Part shown: positions 21,709 to 29,495 of the stretch, one piece after another
Numbering within the stretch: position 1 is the first letter of the stretch
Layout: every line of letters starts with the position of its first letter
IMG/VR virus record: IMGVR_UViG_3300035670_000986
Span: 1 to 29,495 of that record
DNA: 29,495 nt
Strand: one strand, 5' to 3'
Source: a virus
Notes under the pieces: model-generated
The model's database searches: none
What the model saw: the letters and a program-made list of their open reading frames with translations, nothing else
What the model was told of the DNA's origin: nothing
Program-made: the position numbers and the translations under genes

Positions 21709-23970
21709 TTAGCCACCATAGTACGTAAACCCGCCAGGACCGGATGTTCCCCCAAGGCTTTCAAGCGAAGTGCCTGAAAACAAATCGCTGATGTCAAAAC
21801 CAGCATTCTTTAAGTTTGCTGCAATCGACGCTAGCCCCGCAGCATTCTGAAGTGCGCTTGGGCCTTGTTGATAATACTGAGACGTAGCGATAGGGAGCCC
21901 CTGCATTAAACTTTGGCGCAACTTAAGCATTTCCATAGGATACTGATACTGTTCACGTTGAAATTCTGCTCTGTCTCTATCAATAGCAGCTTGGCGAATA
22001 GCTTGTTCTTGTGCCCCCATACCGTACATGGCTTGTAAACGAGAAATATCTCCAGCCTGCCCTTGGAGCCCTATATCTGCCAAAGCACGATTTGCAGCAA
22101 GCTGTCGATCAAGCGCGGATAGCCCGAGCTGTGCCTGTTGCTGCTTTGCCTGTTCTCCCAAGCGTTGTGCTTCCAAGCCATACTGTGCTGTTTGCTGCGC
22201 AGACGTCATACCTTGTTGGGCTCCAAACTGACGAGATTGTTCACCTAAACGCAAACCTTCTAAACCATACTGCGCAGCCTGCTGTGCAGCCGTCATGCCT
22301 TGTTGCGCACCAAACTGGCGCGATGCTTCCGCAGCACGTTGAGCGTCGAGTCCAAATTGCGCAGCCAATTGTGCAGCCGTCATGCCTTGTTGCGCACCAA
22401 ATTGTTGTGCTTGTTCTCTAGCTCTTGCTGCCTCTAACCCTAGCTGACCCGCTGTTTGTGCAGAACTTAATGCTTGCGCTCCTGCTGCTTGACGTGCAGC
22501 TTCCTGGGCTGTTAATGCTTGTAACCCTAACTGCGCTCTTGTTTGAGCTTCTTGAGAAGTTAATCCCGCACCAAATTGTTGTGCTTGTTCTCTAGCTCTT
22601 GCTGCTTCTAATCCTAATTGGCCCGCTGTTTGAGCAGATGCTAGTGATTGTTGACCTGCTGCCTGACGTGCAGCTTCCTGGGCTGTTAATGCTTGTAACC
22701 CTAACTGCGCTCTTGTTTGAGCTTCTTGAGAAGTTAATCCCGCACCAAACTGCCCAGACTGTTCCCTAGCTCTTGCTGCCTCTAACCCTAGCTGACCCGC
22801 TGTTTGTGCAGAACTTAATGCTTGCGCTCCTGCTGCTTGTCTAGCTGATTCCGTTGCTGTTTGAGCTTGAAGCCCAAGTTGAGCGGCTAATTCAGCCGAC
22901 CGTGCACCAAGCCCAGCACCAAACTGACGAGATTGTTCTCCAAGCTGCTGTGCTTCAAGTCCTTTTTGTATATTTAATTGCTGCGCCGTAGTACGGCGAG
23001 CTTGATCACGTTCAAATTGTTGTTGAGCATTTAAGAAAGCTTCTTGCTGCCCTTTGCCGTAAATATCCCCCAATTGCGTAGCAAGGTTGCGATTAAGTTC
23101 AGCTTCTGAAATAGCCTGACGTGACCCTCCAAACGATCCAGCTTTTGCCATACGAGCGGCATTTTGCATCCGAGTGATGTCTGCCTGCCTACGAGCTTCA
23201 CGCAACTGTGGATCAATAACTCCTTCTGTATAAGGAGACATATATTCTTGAGCTTGCGCTTGTCCGAATTTTTCAGCAGTAGCTCTTTCTGGGGTAAACG
23301 TACCCGCTTGATAAGCCGCTGGAGCTTGATAATTTGAAGTAACCGCATTTGCTTTATACAAATCCCCCGGAGCTTGATAAGTGCTTTGAATATTTGTTCC
23401 CGTATAAGGCGCAGTTCCTTGGTATGTAGATCCTATAGCCCCAGCTTTATACAAATCCCCCGGCGCTTGATAAGTGTTTTGAATATTCGTTCCCGTATAA
23501 GGCGCAGTTCCTTGGTATGTAGATCCTATAGCCCCAGCTTGATAAATATTGCTAGGAGCTTGATAGCCACTTTGAACGTTTGTGCCTTGATACGCAGTCG
23601 GCGAGGTAAAGCCGGACGTAAAATTTCCAGGAGTAAAAGCTGTGGGGGCATTAAACTGATTGCCAAAAGTACCTGCTGTATACGCAGCGGGGGCATTAAA
23701 TTGATTGCCAAAGGTGCCTGCTGTATATCCTGAACTAACACTAGTAGCAGGAGTCTGTAAATTTGATATTGCCGTTTGTGTACCTGTCGGAACCGTTAAC
23801 GATCCTATGCCCGTAAGCGCTGTAGTTTGGGGGGTGGTAAACCCTTCCGATAACGGTTTGTCGTACGAAGTGTATGGCAAATTAGCAAACGCCTCACCTT
23901 GTTGAAGCAAGCGTTCAACATAAGGCCCAGCCCATGAAGATAGCGTTGAAGATACAGTTGAGTCAGCCAT
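21709..23970 (-). CDS. Repeat-built virion protein, beta repeats then 29-residue helical repeats
   Basis: A 753-residue protein of unknown exact role. The N-terminal 55 residues (DSTVSSTLSSWAGPYVERLL onward, YTSYDKPL) match the start of phage tail or ejection proteins by general impression. Residues about 70-230 consist of 15-16 residue units (YTAGTFGNQFNAPAA; YTGTNIQNTYQAPGD), arranged partly as exact 31-residue tandem copies. A helical part follows with REARRQADITRMQNAARMAK, then about 353-613 of tandem 29-residue Ala/Gln-rich helical units. The C-terminal 100 residues are again unique and end GGFTYYGG. CGAGGTAA just before the ATG is the ribosome binding site. No Cys or enzyme motif was seen. 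It may be a length-setting or elongated structural component. Confidence 0.82.
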   Translation of the reverse strand: MADSTVSSTLSSWAGPYVERLLQQGEAFANLPYTSYDKPLSEGFTTPQTTALTGIGSLTVPTGTQTAISNLQTPATSVSSGYTAGTFGNQFNAPAAYTAGTFGNQFNAPTAFTPGNFTSGFTSPTAYQGTNVQSGYQAPSNIYQAGAIGSTYQGTAPYTGTNIQNTYQAPGDLYKAGAIGSTYQGTAPYTGTNIQSTYQAPGDLYKANAVTSNYQAPAAYQAGTFTPERATAEKFGQAQAQEYMSPYTEGVIDPQLREARRQADITRMQNAARMAKAGSFGGSRQAISEAELNRNLATQLGDIYGKGQQEAFLNAQQQFERDQARRTTAQQLNIQKGLEAQQLGEQSRQFGAGLGARSAELAAQLGLQAQTATESARQAAGAQALSSAQTAGQLGLEAARAREQSGQFGAGLTSQEAQTRAQLGLQALTAQEAARQAAGQQSLASAQTAGQLGLEAARAREQAQQFGAGLTSQEAQTRAQLGLQALTAQEAARQAAGAQALSSAQTAGQLGLEAARAREQAQQFGAQQGMTAAQLAAQFGLDAQRAAEASRQFGAQQGMTAAQQAAQYGLEGLRLGEQSRQFGAQQGMTSAQQTAQYGLEAQRLGEQAKQQQAQLGLSALDRQLAANRALADIGLQGQAGDISRLQAMYGMGAQEQAIRQAAIDRDRAEFQREQYQYPMEMLKLRQSLMQGLPIATSQYYQQGPSALQNAAGLASIAANLKNAGFDISDLFSGTSLESLGGTSGPGGFTYYGG
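22220..22915 (-). repeat. 87-bp helical repeats with a 174-bp higher-order period
   Basis: Copies of the same sequence start at 22220, 22307, 22394, 22568, 22742 and 22916 on the plus-strand numbering: 87-bp steps, then 174-bp steps. They encode 29-residue units such as QFGAQQGMTAAQQAAQYGLE plus nine more residues. The 174-bp units (22394-22567 and 22568-22741) are nearly identical at DNA level, so recent tandem duplication or gene conversion is likely. 29 equals 11+11+7, a spacing that can form a continuous coiled coil. Diverged copies extend to about 22133. Confidence 0.9.
23351..23741 (-). repeat. 93-bp and 45-bp tandem repeats encoding 31- and 15-residue units
   Basis: Two nearly identical 93-bp copies (23351-23443 and 23444-23536) are followed by a partial third from 23537. 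Further upstream in the gene, a 45-bp duplication lies around 23644 and 23689. All steps are multiples of three and keep the frame. The units share a Tyr-x-Ala-Gly / Tyr-Gln-x-Pro pattern of 15-16 residues, so the 31-residue unit is a pair of basic units. This is a coding tandem repeat: copies are directly adjacent with no unique spacers, so it is not CRISPR. Confidence 0.88.
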
Positions 23971-23972
23971 AA

Positions 23973-26900
23973 TTACCTCGGTATAAATTTAGCAGGATTT
24001 ATTTGTTTTCCCTGTTTTTTATTGCCTGTTCTTGCAACGCGAATGCGATCCATCATCTGGTACAACACTTTAGCTCCAGCGTTGGAATTACCGTTACCTA
24101 AATGGCTTACCACATCGGCAGGAATCACAAACTCACCATCACTAAGTGCAGCAGGGCGTCGTCCATCAATACTGGCAGGAACTTTATCAGCCATACCATC
24201 TGAATGTCCACCTAAATACCTTGGGGATAGCGTACGCCCACCCCGCGTCATTGCCAATCCAGCGAGTCCACCTTGGTTATACCCAGCCACAATGTCATCA
24301 ATTAATCCACCCGAAGCACCGCCGGGAGCGTTGATTGTTTTACCGCCCAAGTTATAAACAGTACCGCCATATTGCTGGGCGGCTTGGTCGGCTTCCTGCT
24401 GCGTGTCGTACCAGGAATAAGTTGGCGTTCCAGACATGCTTGGCGTTCTGACAACAAATTGTCTTGTGACGTCTCCAGCCATTTGCGGGGAGAGTGTTGC
24501 CAAGTTCTCCGATGTTGCGAGATCAAGTCCGAGCTTTTGTGCAAGTGCTTGAGATGCTGCAAGGCTATCCGTGGCTCCTGGCCCTTTTTGCGCGGCAAAC
24601 GGATCTTGCGTCCAGTCGTATGCGGCGCCAAGCTTATTTGCGGCAATGTCAGCAAAGTTAACACCGTGGCCTGATCCGGTGCCAGGGTAAAGCTGTCCAG
24701 GCTTATAGTTAATGCCAGCAGCGTCAAGTTTTTGACCTAACGAACCAATGCCGCCGAGGTTGATGCCAAACTCATTCGCATTTTTGTAAAGGTCCTCGGC
24801 ACTGACAATACTTCTTCTCAGCCGATTACCCTGAGGGTCGTAGTACCCAAGCTCGCCATCTTCCATGGATACGCCATAACCGCTCTTGGGGTCTCGGTAA
24901 ATATAAGGGTTACCTGTCTTGGCAAACCAATCCTCATCGGCCAGAGGTGGCGGATTCTCGTAAGCATACTTGGCGGCAGCGGCTTCGGCGTTAATGCCCT
25001 TCATGGTCTCGTTAAGCCAGTTGGTGTCCTTGCCGCCGTAATAGTTTGCTATGTCACGGTTCCACCAATCGTTGGGGAAGGCAACCTTTAGTGCTTCGAC
25101 GTTGTTGAGGAATCGATCCTTGCGAAGCTGCTCTGACCGCAACCCTGCCTGTGCATATTCTTCGGCTGTCATTGGGACGACATTCTCAGATACGCTTTGG
25201 GCAATGTCGGCCACTGAGCTTGGTATCGACTTAGGCTCTATAGCGGGTTGGGCCGTCTTGACGGTATTAGTGACGCCTGGGACGGCTGTTGATGCCCCCG
25301 CAACAAACCCTGCTCCTTCATATCCTGCCGGAGGTGTATACGTGATTGGCCCAAAACGCTGAAAGTACGGATCTTCAAAATAATCGTAGTCTTTTGGCGG
25401 GGCAGTATATGTACGTGATGCAGTCCACGGCTGCTTTAAGTTAGGGTTATACCCCGCATCGCCTTTGCCTTCTCCACCAATATTTTTAAAGATTGAAGGA
25501 AGTGCAAGTAAACCAACATTAACTTCGCACTTCCCCGTTTTAGGGTTAAGTGAGTATCCAGTTGGACACGTTTCTGGTTTTGGCTCACATAAACCAGTTG
25601 TGGGGTTGCGTACTTGTCCTTCTGGACATGATGTTGATTTAGGCGTCTCACATAAACCAGTTGTGGCATTGCGTACTTGTCCTTCTGGACAAGTAACAGG
25701 CGTATCAATAACAGGCGTCTCGCACAAACCCGTTGTGGCATTGCGTACTTGTCCTTCTGGACACGTAGACGTTACAGTAACACTAGGCCTACAAAGCCCT
25801 GTATCAGGATCGCGTGTTTGTCCTTCTGGACATGCTGTTGATTTAGGCGTCTCACATAAACCAGTTGTGGGGTTGCGTACTTGTCCAGCAGGACAAGTAA
25901 CAGGCGTATCAATAACAGGCGTTTCACATAAACCCGTTGTGGCATTGCGTACTTGTCCTTCTGGACAAGTTTTTGTTGTTGTAACTTCTACTTTAGGCGT
26001 CTCGCATAAACCCGTTGTGGCGTTGCGTACCTGTCCTTCTGGACAAGTTTTTGTTGTGTCGTCTGTTACAACAGGCGTATCAATAACAGGCGTTTCACAT
26101 AAACCCGTTGTGGGATTGCGTACTTGTCCAGCAGGGCAAGTTTTTGTAGTTGTAACTTCTACTTTAGGCGTCTCACATAAACCCGTTGTGGCATTGCGTA
26201 CCTGTCCTTCTGGACAAGTTTTTGTTGTTGTTGTTGTTGTGGATAAAATAGGCGGATTAACAATATCTGTGTCCCCGGTTAACGACGTCCCTTTTACAAC
26301 TACCGAGTCGTTTCCTAAACTACTGAGTAAAGAGTCATTCCCCGCAATGATGTCCTGAATTAATCCATCATCATCAAAATATCCGGGTATGAGGTCTTCT
26401 AGCTCAGTATCACTAAGTTTTGTACCAGGAACTTTTACATTACTGAGCGCACCGCCCACAAAACTAACTGCGGAATTACGTAAAACATCTTGAGCATCGC
26501 CCCCAGCAAGTGCCGTTGTTACCCCTGAAGTAATACTACTTTGAACTCCGTTTAACACACGGTTTGCTGTTTGGGGGTTTAGATCTAATCCAAGCGTTTC
26601 ATCTAGGCTGTCAACAATTGAACCGGCAACATTTTGAATAACTGGTCCTGCTATTGCGTTAAACGCAGTCCCACCGATTGTAGCTATCGCAGCTTTAGCG
26701 CCGTCCCCTCCAAGAAGTTCAGCGGTGCCTGCATTAACCGCAGAAGCTACAAGTGTTTTAGCAACAGTTACCTCAGCCCCCGTTAAACCTAACTGAGAAA
26801 CAATCTGATTTGTAACGGCTTCTGTTACAGGCTTAGTTATTAAACTTGTTGGATTTGTGATGATATTAGCTGCTTCACCAACAGTAAGATTTGAAGCAAG

Positions 26901-27440
26901 TGACCCAAGCCCTGCTTCTGCGCCTGGCACTGCACTCGCCGCTCCAGCACCCTCACCCAACGCGGCAAGTCCACCACTACTTGTTGCTGAAGATCCTAAT
27001 GAACTTAATACATCACCTGCGCCTAGTGCAGCACCAACAATACCTGCGGCTTGTAACCATCCTTGTGCTTCTGTAGGATTTGGCGAAGCTAAACGCGTTC
27101 CCATAGGTTGACCATACGCGTCATATGCCTGCACAACGTACTTGTCACCTTGCACACCAACGACTTGTTCGGTAACAACGTCCTCGCCTTTATCAAGCTG
27201 CCGGATACCTCGATCCGTTCCTATGGTGCGTTCTACATATCCTGTAAGCATAGTGCCCAGTGGAATACCGGCATCACGGAAATATTGATGAACTTTCTCA
27301 ACAGGAAAACCCGTAGCCTGCGCAAGTTCGTCATCCGTAACCCCAAACTGTTGCGCAGCCGCAGCGATTGATGCAGGGCTGTCAATGTTAGATATTACGT
27401 AGTCACGAATAGCGTTAAGTTCTTCAACAGAACGAGCCAT
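23973..27440 (-). CDS. 1155-residue virion protein with ten Cys-x12-Cys modules
   Basis: A large probable tail or ejected protein. Residues 1-60 resemble a helix-turn-helix pair (SIAAAAQQFGVTDDELAQAT, then FPVEKVHQYFRDAGIP). Residues about 125-370 are Ala/Gly/Thr/Val-rich and hydrophobic. A run of six Thr leads into residues 408-640, which hold ten modules of form CPEGQVRNATTGLC, each with two Cys 13 residues apart, joined by Thr/Val/Pro linkers. The C-terminal region has YxxP segments and a closing block HSDGMADKVPASIDGRRPA ... GEFVIPADVVSHLGNG ... KQGKQINPAKFIPR, which I recognise as a widely shared phage virion C-terminus of unknown function. It lies 2 bases from both neighbours. The modules may be disulfide-bonded outside the cell; that is inference. 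Confidence 0.85.
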   Translation of the reverse strand: MARSVEELNAIRDYVISNIDSPASIAAAAQQFGVTDDELAQATGFPVEKVHQYFRDAGIPLGTMLTGYVERTIGTDRGIRQLDKGEDVVTEQVVGVQGDKYVVQAYDAYGQPMGTRLASPNPTEAQGWLQAAGIVGAALGAGDVLSSLGSSATSSGGLAALGEGAGAASAVPGAEAGLGSLASNLTVGEAANIITNPTSLITKPVTEAVTNQIVSQLGLTGAEVTVAKTLVASAVNAGTAELLGGDGAKAAIATIGGTAFNAIAGPVIQNVAGSIVDSLDETLGLDLNPQTANRVLNGVQSSITSGVTTALAGGDAQDVLRNSAVSFVGGALSNVKVPGTKLSDTELEDLIPGYFDDDGLIQDIIAGNDSLLSSLGNDSVVVKGTSLTGDTDIVNPPILSTTTTTTKTCPEGQVRNATTGLCETPKVEVTTTKTCPAGQVRNPTTGLCETPVIDTPVVTDDTTKTCPEGQVRNATTGLCETPKVEVTTTKTCPEGQVRNATTGLCETPVIDTPVTCPAGQVRNPTTGLCETPKSTACPEGQTRDPDTGLCRPSVTVTSTCPEGQVRNATTGLCETPVIDTPVTCPEGQVRNATTGLCETPKSTSCPEGQVRNPTTGLCEPKPETCPTGYSLNPKTGKCEVNVGLLALPSIFKNIGGEGKGDAGYNPNLKQPWTASRTYTAPPKDYDYFEDPYFQRFGPITYTPPAGYEGAGFVAGASTAVPGVTNTVKTAQPAIEPKSIPSSVADIAQSVSENVVPMTAEEYAQAGLRSEQLRKDRFLNNVEALKVAFPNDWWNRDIANYYGGKDTNWLNETMKGINAEAAAAKYAYENPPPLADEDWFAKTGNPYIYRDPKSGYGVSMEDGELGYYDPQGNRLRRSIVSAEDLYKNANEFGINLGGIGSLGQKLDAAGINYKPGQLYPGTGSGHGVNFADIAANKLGAAYDWTQDPFAAQKGPGATDSLAASQALAQKLGLDLATSENLATLSPQMAGDVTRQFVVRTPSMSGTPTYSWYDTQQEADQAAQQYGGTVYNLGGKTINAPGGASGGLIDDIVAGYNQGGLAGLAMTRGGRTLSPRYLGGHSDGMADKVPASIDGRRPAALSDGEFVIPADVVSHLGNGNSNAGAKVLYQMMDRIRVARTGNKKQGKQINPAKFIPR
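25527..26240 (-). repeat. Array of ten Cys modules plus a GTT microsatellite
   Basis: Ten copies of a 14-residue module (Cys409 to Cys638 of the 1155-residue protein) are encoded here. Most copies are CPEGQVRN(A/P)TTGLC and near-identical in DNA. The last, CPTGYSLNPKTGKC, and the sixth, CPEGQTRDPDTGLC, are the most diverged. Linkers vary between KVEVTTTKT, VIDTPV, KST and longer, and themselves recur, so duplication happened in blocks of module plus linker. A (GTT)n run at 26221-26240 encodes the Thr stretch in front of copy one. Confidence 0.92.
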
Positions 27441-27442
27441 AG

Positions 27443-28081
27443 TTATTCGACCCCTGAAACAAACGTCACGGTGACAATAACCGAAGGTATTGCTGGTCTA
27501 GTCGGTGATGTGCCTGCGCTATAAGCTTCAATCCGTGCACTGGTATTTGATGTCCGCCACATAAGCTGGACATAATCATTTGTAGCAAGATCAAGAAGTA
27601 AGTTTACTGTCCCTACCGTGTGATACGGATCTCCTGCGCCTTTACGCTGTGACAAACCAAACCTTGTATTTGACTGATCAACATCAGTACCATTAACACG
27701 AAACCAAATATCAATATCTTGCGCTGCGTTGTCATCATTAGATAACTGTACACTGAATTGCACGTTGTAAACACCACTTTGCGCTACTGTGATCTGGCTA
27801 CTATTTTGAACCGATACACCGTTGCTAAGCGAAGATGAATTTAATGTGATGGCGTAAGCAGTAGTTGTGCTTGCTGCCGACTGATCTGTTGTATCGTAAA
27901 AATTACCGTAAGGCAACTGAAGATATTGCCCACCATCAGACCCAAAAAGCGAAAGTAAATTTTTATTAAGCTGGTTAAAGTATAAGCGCAAGACATTATT
28001 AAACTGTTCCTGATAGCCAGACTGATACTGCCCCGGTGCAAGGGGTAAGTTTGGAACCGCAGGTTGTCTGAGGAATGTCAT
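27443..28081 (-). CDS. Beta-rich structural protein, probable fibre or appendage
   Basis: A 212-residue protein. Residues 1-50 form a helical anchor (PNLPLAPGQYQSGYQEQFNN, then NQLNKNLLSLFG) followed by a short GGQYLQLPYGNFYDTTDQ link. From about residue 70 to the end it is a beta-sandwich-like domain with alternating strands: TTTAYAITLNSSSLSNGVSV, ITVAQSGVYNVQFSVQLS, then DIDIWFRVNGTDV and YVQLMWRTSN. This pattern is similar to C1q/TNF-like jelly rolls found in phage fibre and decoration proteins. The start overlaps the upstream stop as ATGA. It is probably a virion surface or adaptor protein; the fold is inferred from strand pattern only. Cys is absent. Confidence 0.8.
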   Translation of the reverse strand: MTFLRQPAVPNLPLAPGQYQSGYQEQFNNVLRLYFNQLNKNLLSLFGSDGGQYLQLPYGNFYDTTDQSAASTTTAYAITLNSSSLSNGVSVQNSSQITVAQSGVYNVQFSVQLSNDDNAAQDIDIWFRVNGTDVDQSNTRFGLSQRKGAGDPYHTVGTVNLLLDLATNDYVQLMWRTSNTSARIEAYSAGTSPTRPAIPSVIVTVTFVSGVE

Positions 28082-29495
28082 CGCTGCCCATCAATATTGA
28101 CATCAATTCGTGGTGCACCAAGCTGCCACGTTACCCCCAACCCATCAGACTGAGCTTTCATAATCATTTGGCGACCACGTATGCGGGTGTATATGATGTT
28201 TGTAAACTGTTCAATTACTGCGGTTGATGTGCGTGTAACACCTTTACTTGCGGTCTGATTAAATCCAGACCCCGAACCATTCATACCGTAAAGCGTCATC
28301 GTAAGCTGTGGAGAAGCCGTACTAGAACCTTGAAAAGTCACATCGGGCAACATGCGCCATACAAACCCAAAATTCTGCCCATCTTCAATATCAAATTCGG
28401 CAGACTCAATATAAGCAATAATTGGCTCCAATGTACCTGTCGTACCGTCGTCAACCCCTAATTCGTGACTGACTAGATTGTAGCTGTAAGTCGCTGCTTG
28501 TGGATAGTCCCGCAACCCTGAGTCAATCCAAGCCGTACGCCCAAGTGAGCCGTAATACCAAACATCTTCTAAGTAGTTATACACCACATAAGAGTCAACG
28601 ACTGTTGAATCAGCGGAACAGTAAAACCACCAAATTTCATTAAAGCCTTCGTTAGTCCCTGCAAAAACTTGTTGGTTTTGAGCAAGATTAATATCGTTAA
28701 AGACATGCCTGCGAAGATCACAACGCAACGTCTGCACCCGACCGTCGTAAACGTAAAACTTATCTACACCCATCCAGTACACCCGCCCAGAGGCAACAGC
28801 CTTAGCGTTTTGCCCAACAATTGAAATATTATCCCCAAGGATTTGTGCAGCCCAAACATCAGGTGGCCCAACATACTGCAAGGAATAAAGCGCAGAATCT
28901 GTCCAAACGACAATTTCCTGACGTGTTTGCAGTGCAGTGACAATCTCAGAACCGTTTGAAAGACGTATAGACCCTGCCTGATTTGTAGCCGCAGGTGCCC
29001 AATCAACCACAGACTCCTGATCTGACCAGCGAATAAGCATGGGATCAAGCGTTCCCGATAAATATTCATTCGTACCAAAGCACAACACAAACCGATAGAT
29101 GTCAGACACCACAATATAATTTTGCTTAGTCGGCACTCCTAATGCACCTGCCATAGTGACGACATTTACTCCTCGATTTGAAAATCCCGAAGTCACATCC
29201 CAGTAATACAGCCCGCCTCCACGAGGGCCAAACACAAGATCTTCACCAAAGTTTTGAGAAGACCAAATACGCAGTGCATCTTCGCTTGTAGCACTTAACC
29301 CCCAAGTACCTGAACCCCAAGTACCCGAACCCCACCCAGATAACGGTGCTTGAATTGCAGGGCCAGTGTTGATTTGATAAGACGCTAAGACAGCCGAGCC
29401 GCCATAAGTCCCGGCAGCAAGCACAGAAGGCGTTGTGATAGAAAAGGTATTAGAAGTCAAATAGGTGATTTGAAATTCAGCATTTAATATTGAAG
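28078..29495 (-). CDS. Nozzle/stabilisation-like virion protein, 5' end cut by window edge
   Basis: The frame stays open to base 29495, so the TTG at 29460 is internal and at least 472 residues are visible. The sequence resembles the beta-propeller-like tail tubular B/nozzle or DNA stabilisation proteins of podovirus-type phages. Landmarks are VFGPRGGGLYYWD, IRWSDQESVVDWAP, LQTRQEIVVWTDSALYSLQY, VYWMGVDKFYVYDG, NEIWWFYCSADST and the ending MKAQSDGLGVTWQLGAPRID. Repeated 'W' blade-like motifs and ILGDNISIVG are typical of this group. Such proteins plug the portal and form the tail tube exit, which would put the portal upstream, beyond the right edge. A 15-bp tandem repeat adds a WGSGT pentad. 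Family recognised by pattern; exact name uncertain. Confidence 0.82.
   Translation of the reverse strand, partial: SILNAEFQITYLTSNTFSITTPSVLAAGTYGGSAVLASYQINTGPAIQAPLSGWGSGTWGSGTWGLSATSEDALRIWSSQNFGEDLVFGPRGGGLYYWDVTSGFSNRGVNVVTMAGALGVPTKQNYIVVSDIYRFVLCFGTNEYLSGTLDPMLIRWSDQESVVDWAPAATNQAGSIRLSNGSEIVTALQTRQEIVVWTDSALYSLQYVGPPDVWAAQILGDNISIVGQNAKAVASGRVYWMGVDKFYVYDGRVQTLRCDLRRHVFNDINLAQNQQVFAGTNEGFNEIWWFYCSADSTVVDSYVVYNYLEDVWYYGSLGRTAWIDSGLRDYPQAATYSYNLVSHELGVDDGTTGTLEPIIAYIESAEFDIEDGQNFGFVWRMLPDVTFQGSSTASPQLTMTLYGMNGSGSGFNQTASKGVTRTSTAVIEQFTNIIYTRIRGRQMIMKAQSDGLGVTWQLGAPRIDVNIDGQR
29301..29330 (-). repeat. 15-bp tandem duplication encoding WGSGT pentads
   Basis: CCCAAGTACCTGAAC (29301-29315) is followed directly by CCCAAGTACCCGAAC (29316-29330), one base different, with part of a third copy after it. 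It adds five residues per copy to a Gly/Trp segment of the nozzle-like protein. Confidence 0.85.

Noticed and set aside
23351-23560. CRISPR-like repetition
   Set aside because: Units are directly adjacent, multiples of three and in frame, with no unique spacers.
25465-26358. 297-codon plus-strand open frame across the Cys-module array
   Set aside because: It is the reverse reading of the repeats in the 1155-residue gene. Repetition of one stop-free unit keeps it open; there is no ribosome binding site and its sequence merely mirrors the modules.
29458-29460. TTG 29460 as start of the nozzle-like protein
   Set aside because: The frame continues without a stop to the window edge and the protein family is longer; this is an internal Leu codon.
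1-29495. tRNA, rRNA, integrase, att sites or insertion sequences
   Set aside because: I looked for cloverleaf-like sequences, transposase or recombinase motifs and terminal inverted repeats and saw none; a tRNA search program would settle the first.

Overview
This window is part of a tailed double-stranded DNA bacteriophage genome. There is no host housekeeping gene, tRNA, rRNA, CRISPR array, insertion sequence or integrase, and both ends run on beyond the window. The host cannot be named. GC is moderate (roughly mid-40s percent by eye), with purine-rich Shine-Dalgarno sites and ATG, GTG and TTG starts, which fits a bacterial host. A nozzle/stabilisation-like structural protein next to giant ejection-type virion proteins suggests a podovirus-like virion; that is inference. 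Terminase, portal, capsid and lysis genes are not in the window.

Left arm (1-10852, plus strand): DNA metabolism genes packed end to end, mostly with 1-4 nt overlaps. In order they are the tail of an unknown gene, two small unknown genes, a VRR-NUC nuclease, a small unknown gene, a family A DNA polymerase with 3'-5' exonuclease, an HExxH peptidase-like protein, a Cas4/RecB-like nuclease with four iron-sulfur-type cysteines, a small HNH protein, an unknown protein and an SNF2-type helicase. A good sigma70-like promoter at the helicase end precedes a coiled-coil protein and a zinc-site protein with an acidic tail (probable ssDNA-binding protein). A GNRA-loop hairpin, a small HTH protein, a small acidic protein and a 956-residue primase-helicase fusion follow. 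VRR-NUC, PolA, Cas4-like nuclease, SNF2 helicase, SSB and primase-helicase form a recognisable phage replication/recombination module. The polymerase carries Leu at the position equivalent to E. coli Pol I Phe762.

Convergence point (10636-10852): a perfect 9-bp hairpin follows the primase stop and lies inside a small plus-strand gene. The 3' end of that gene overlaps the end of the minus-strand operon tail-to-tail by 77 bp.

Right arm (10776-29495, minus strand): six virion-type genes transcribed leftward from beyond the right edge. They are a 5'-truncated nozzle/stabilisation-like protein, a beta-rich probable fibre protein, a 1155-residue protein with ten Cys-x12-Cys modules, a 753-residue protein made of 15/31-residue and 29/58-residue repeats, a 537-residue Gln/Ala/Pro-rich protein, and a 3104-residue polyvalent protein. 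The giant protein has an Ala/Gly-rich hydrophobic segment, about 1300 residues of predicted coiled coil, an HExxxH zincin-like motif, a divergent ADP-ribosyltransferase-like domain encoded by unusually AT-rich DNA, and a large LPD38-like C-terminal region. Four consecutive junctions have exactly two bases between stop and start, so translation along this operon is probably coupled. The giant protein is the best candidate for a little-described system: an effector probably delivered with the genome into the host.
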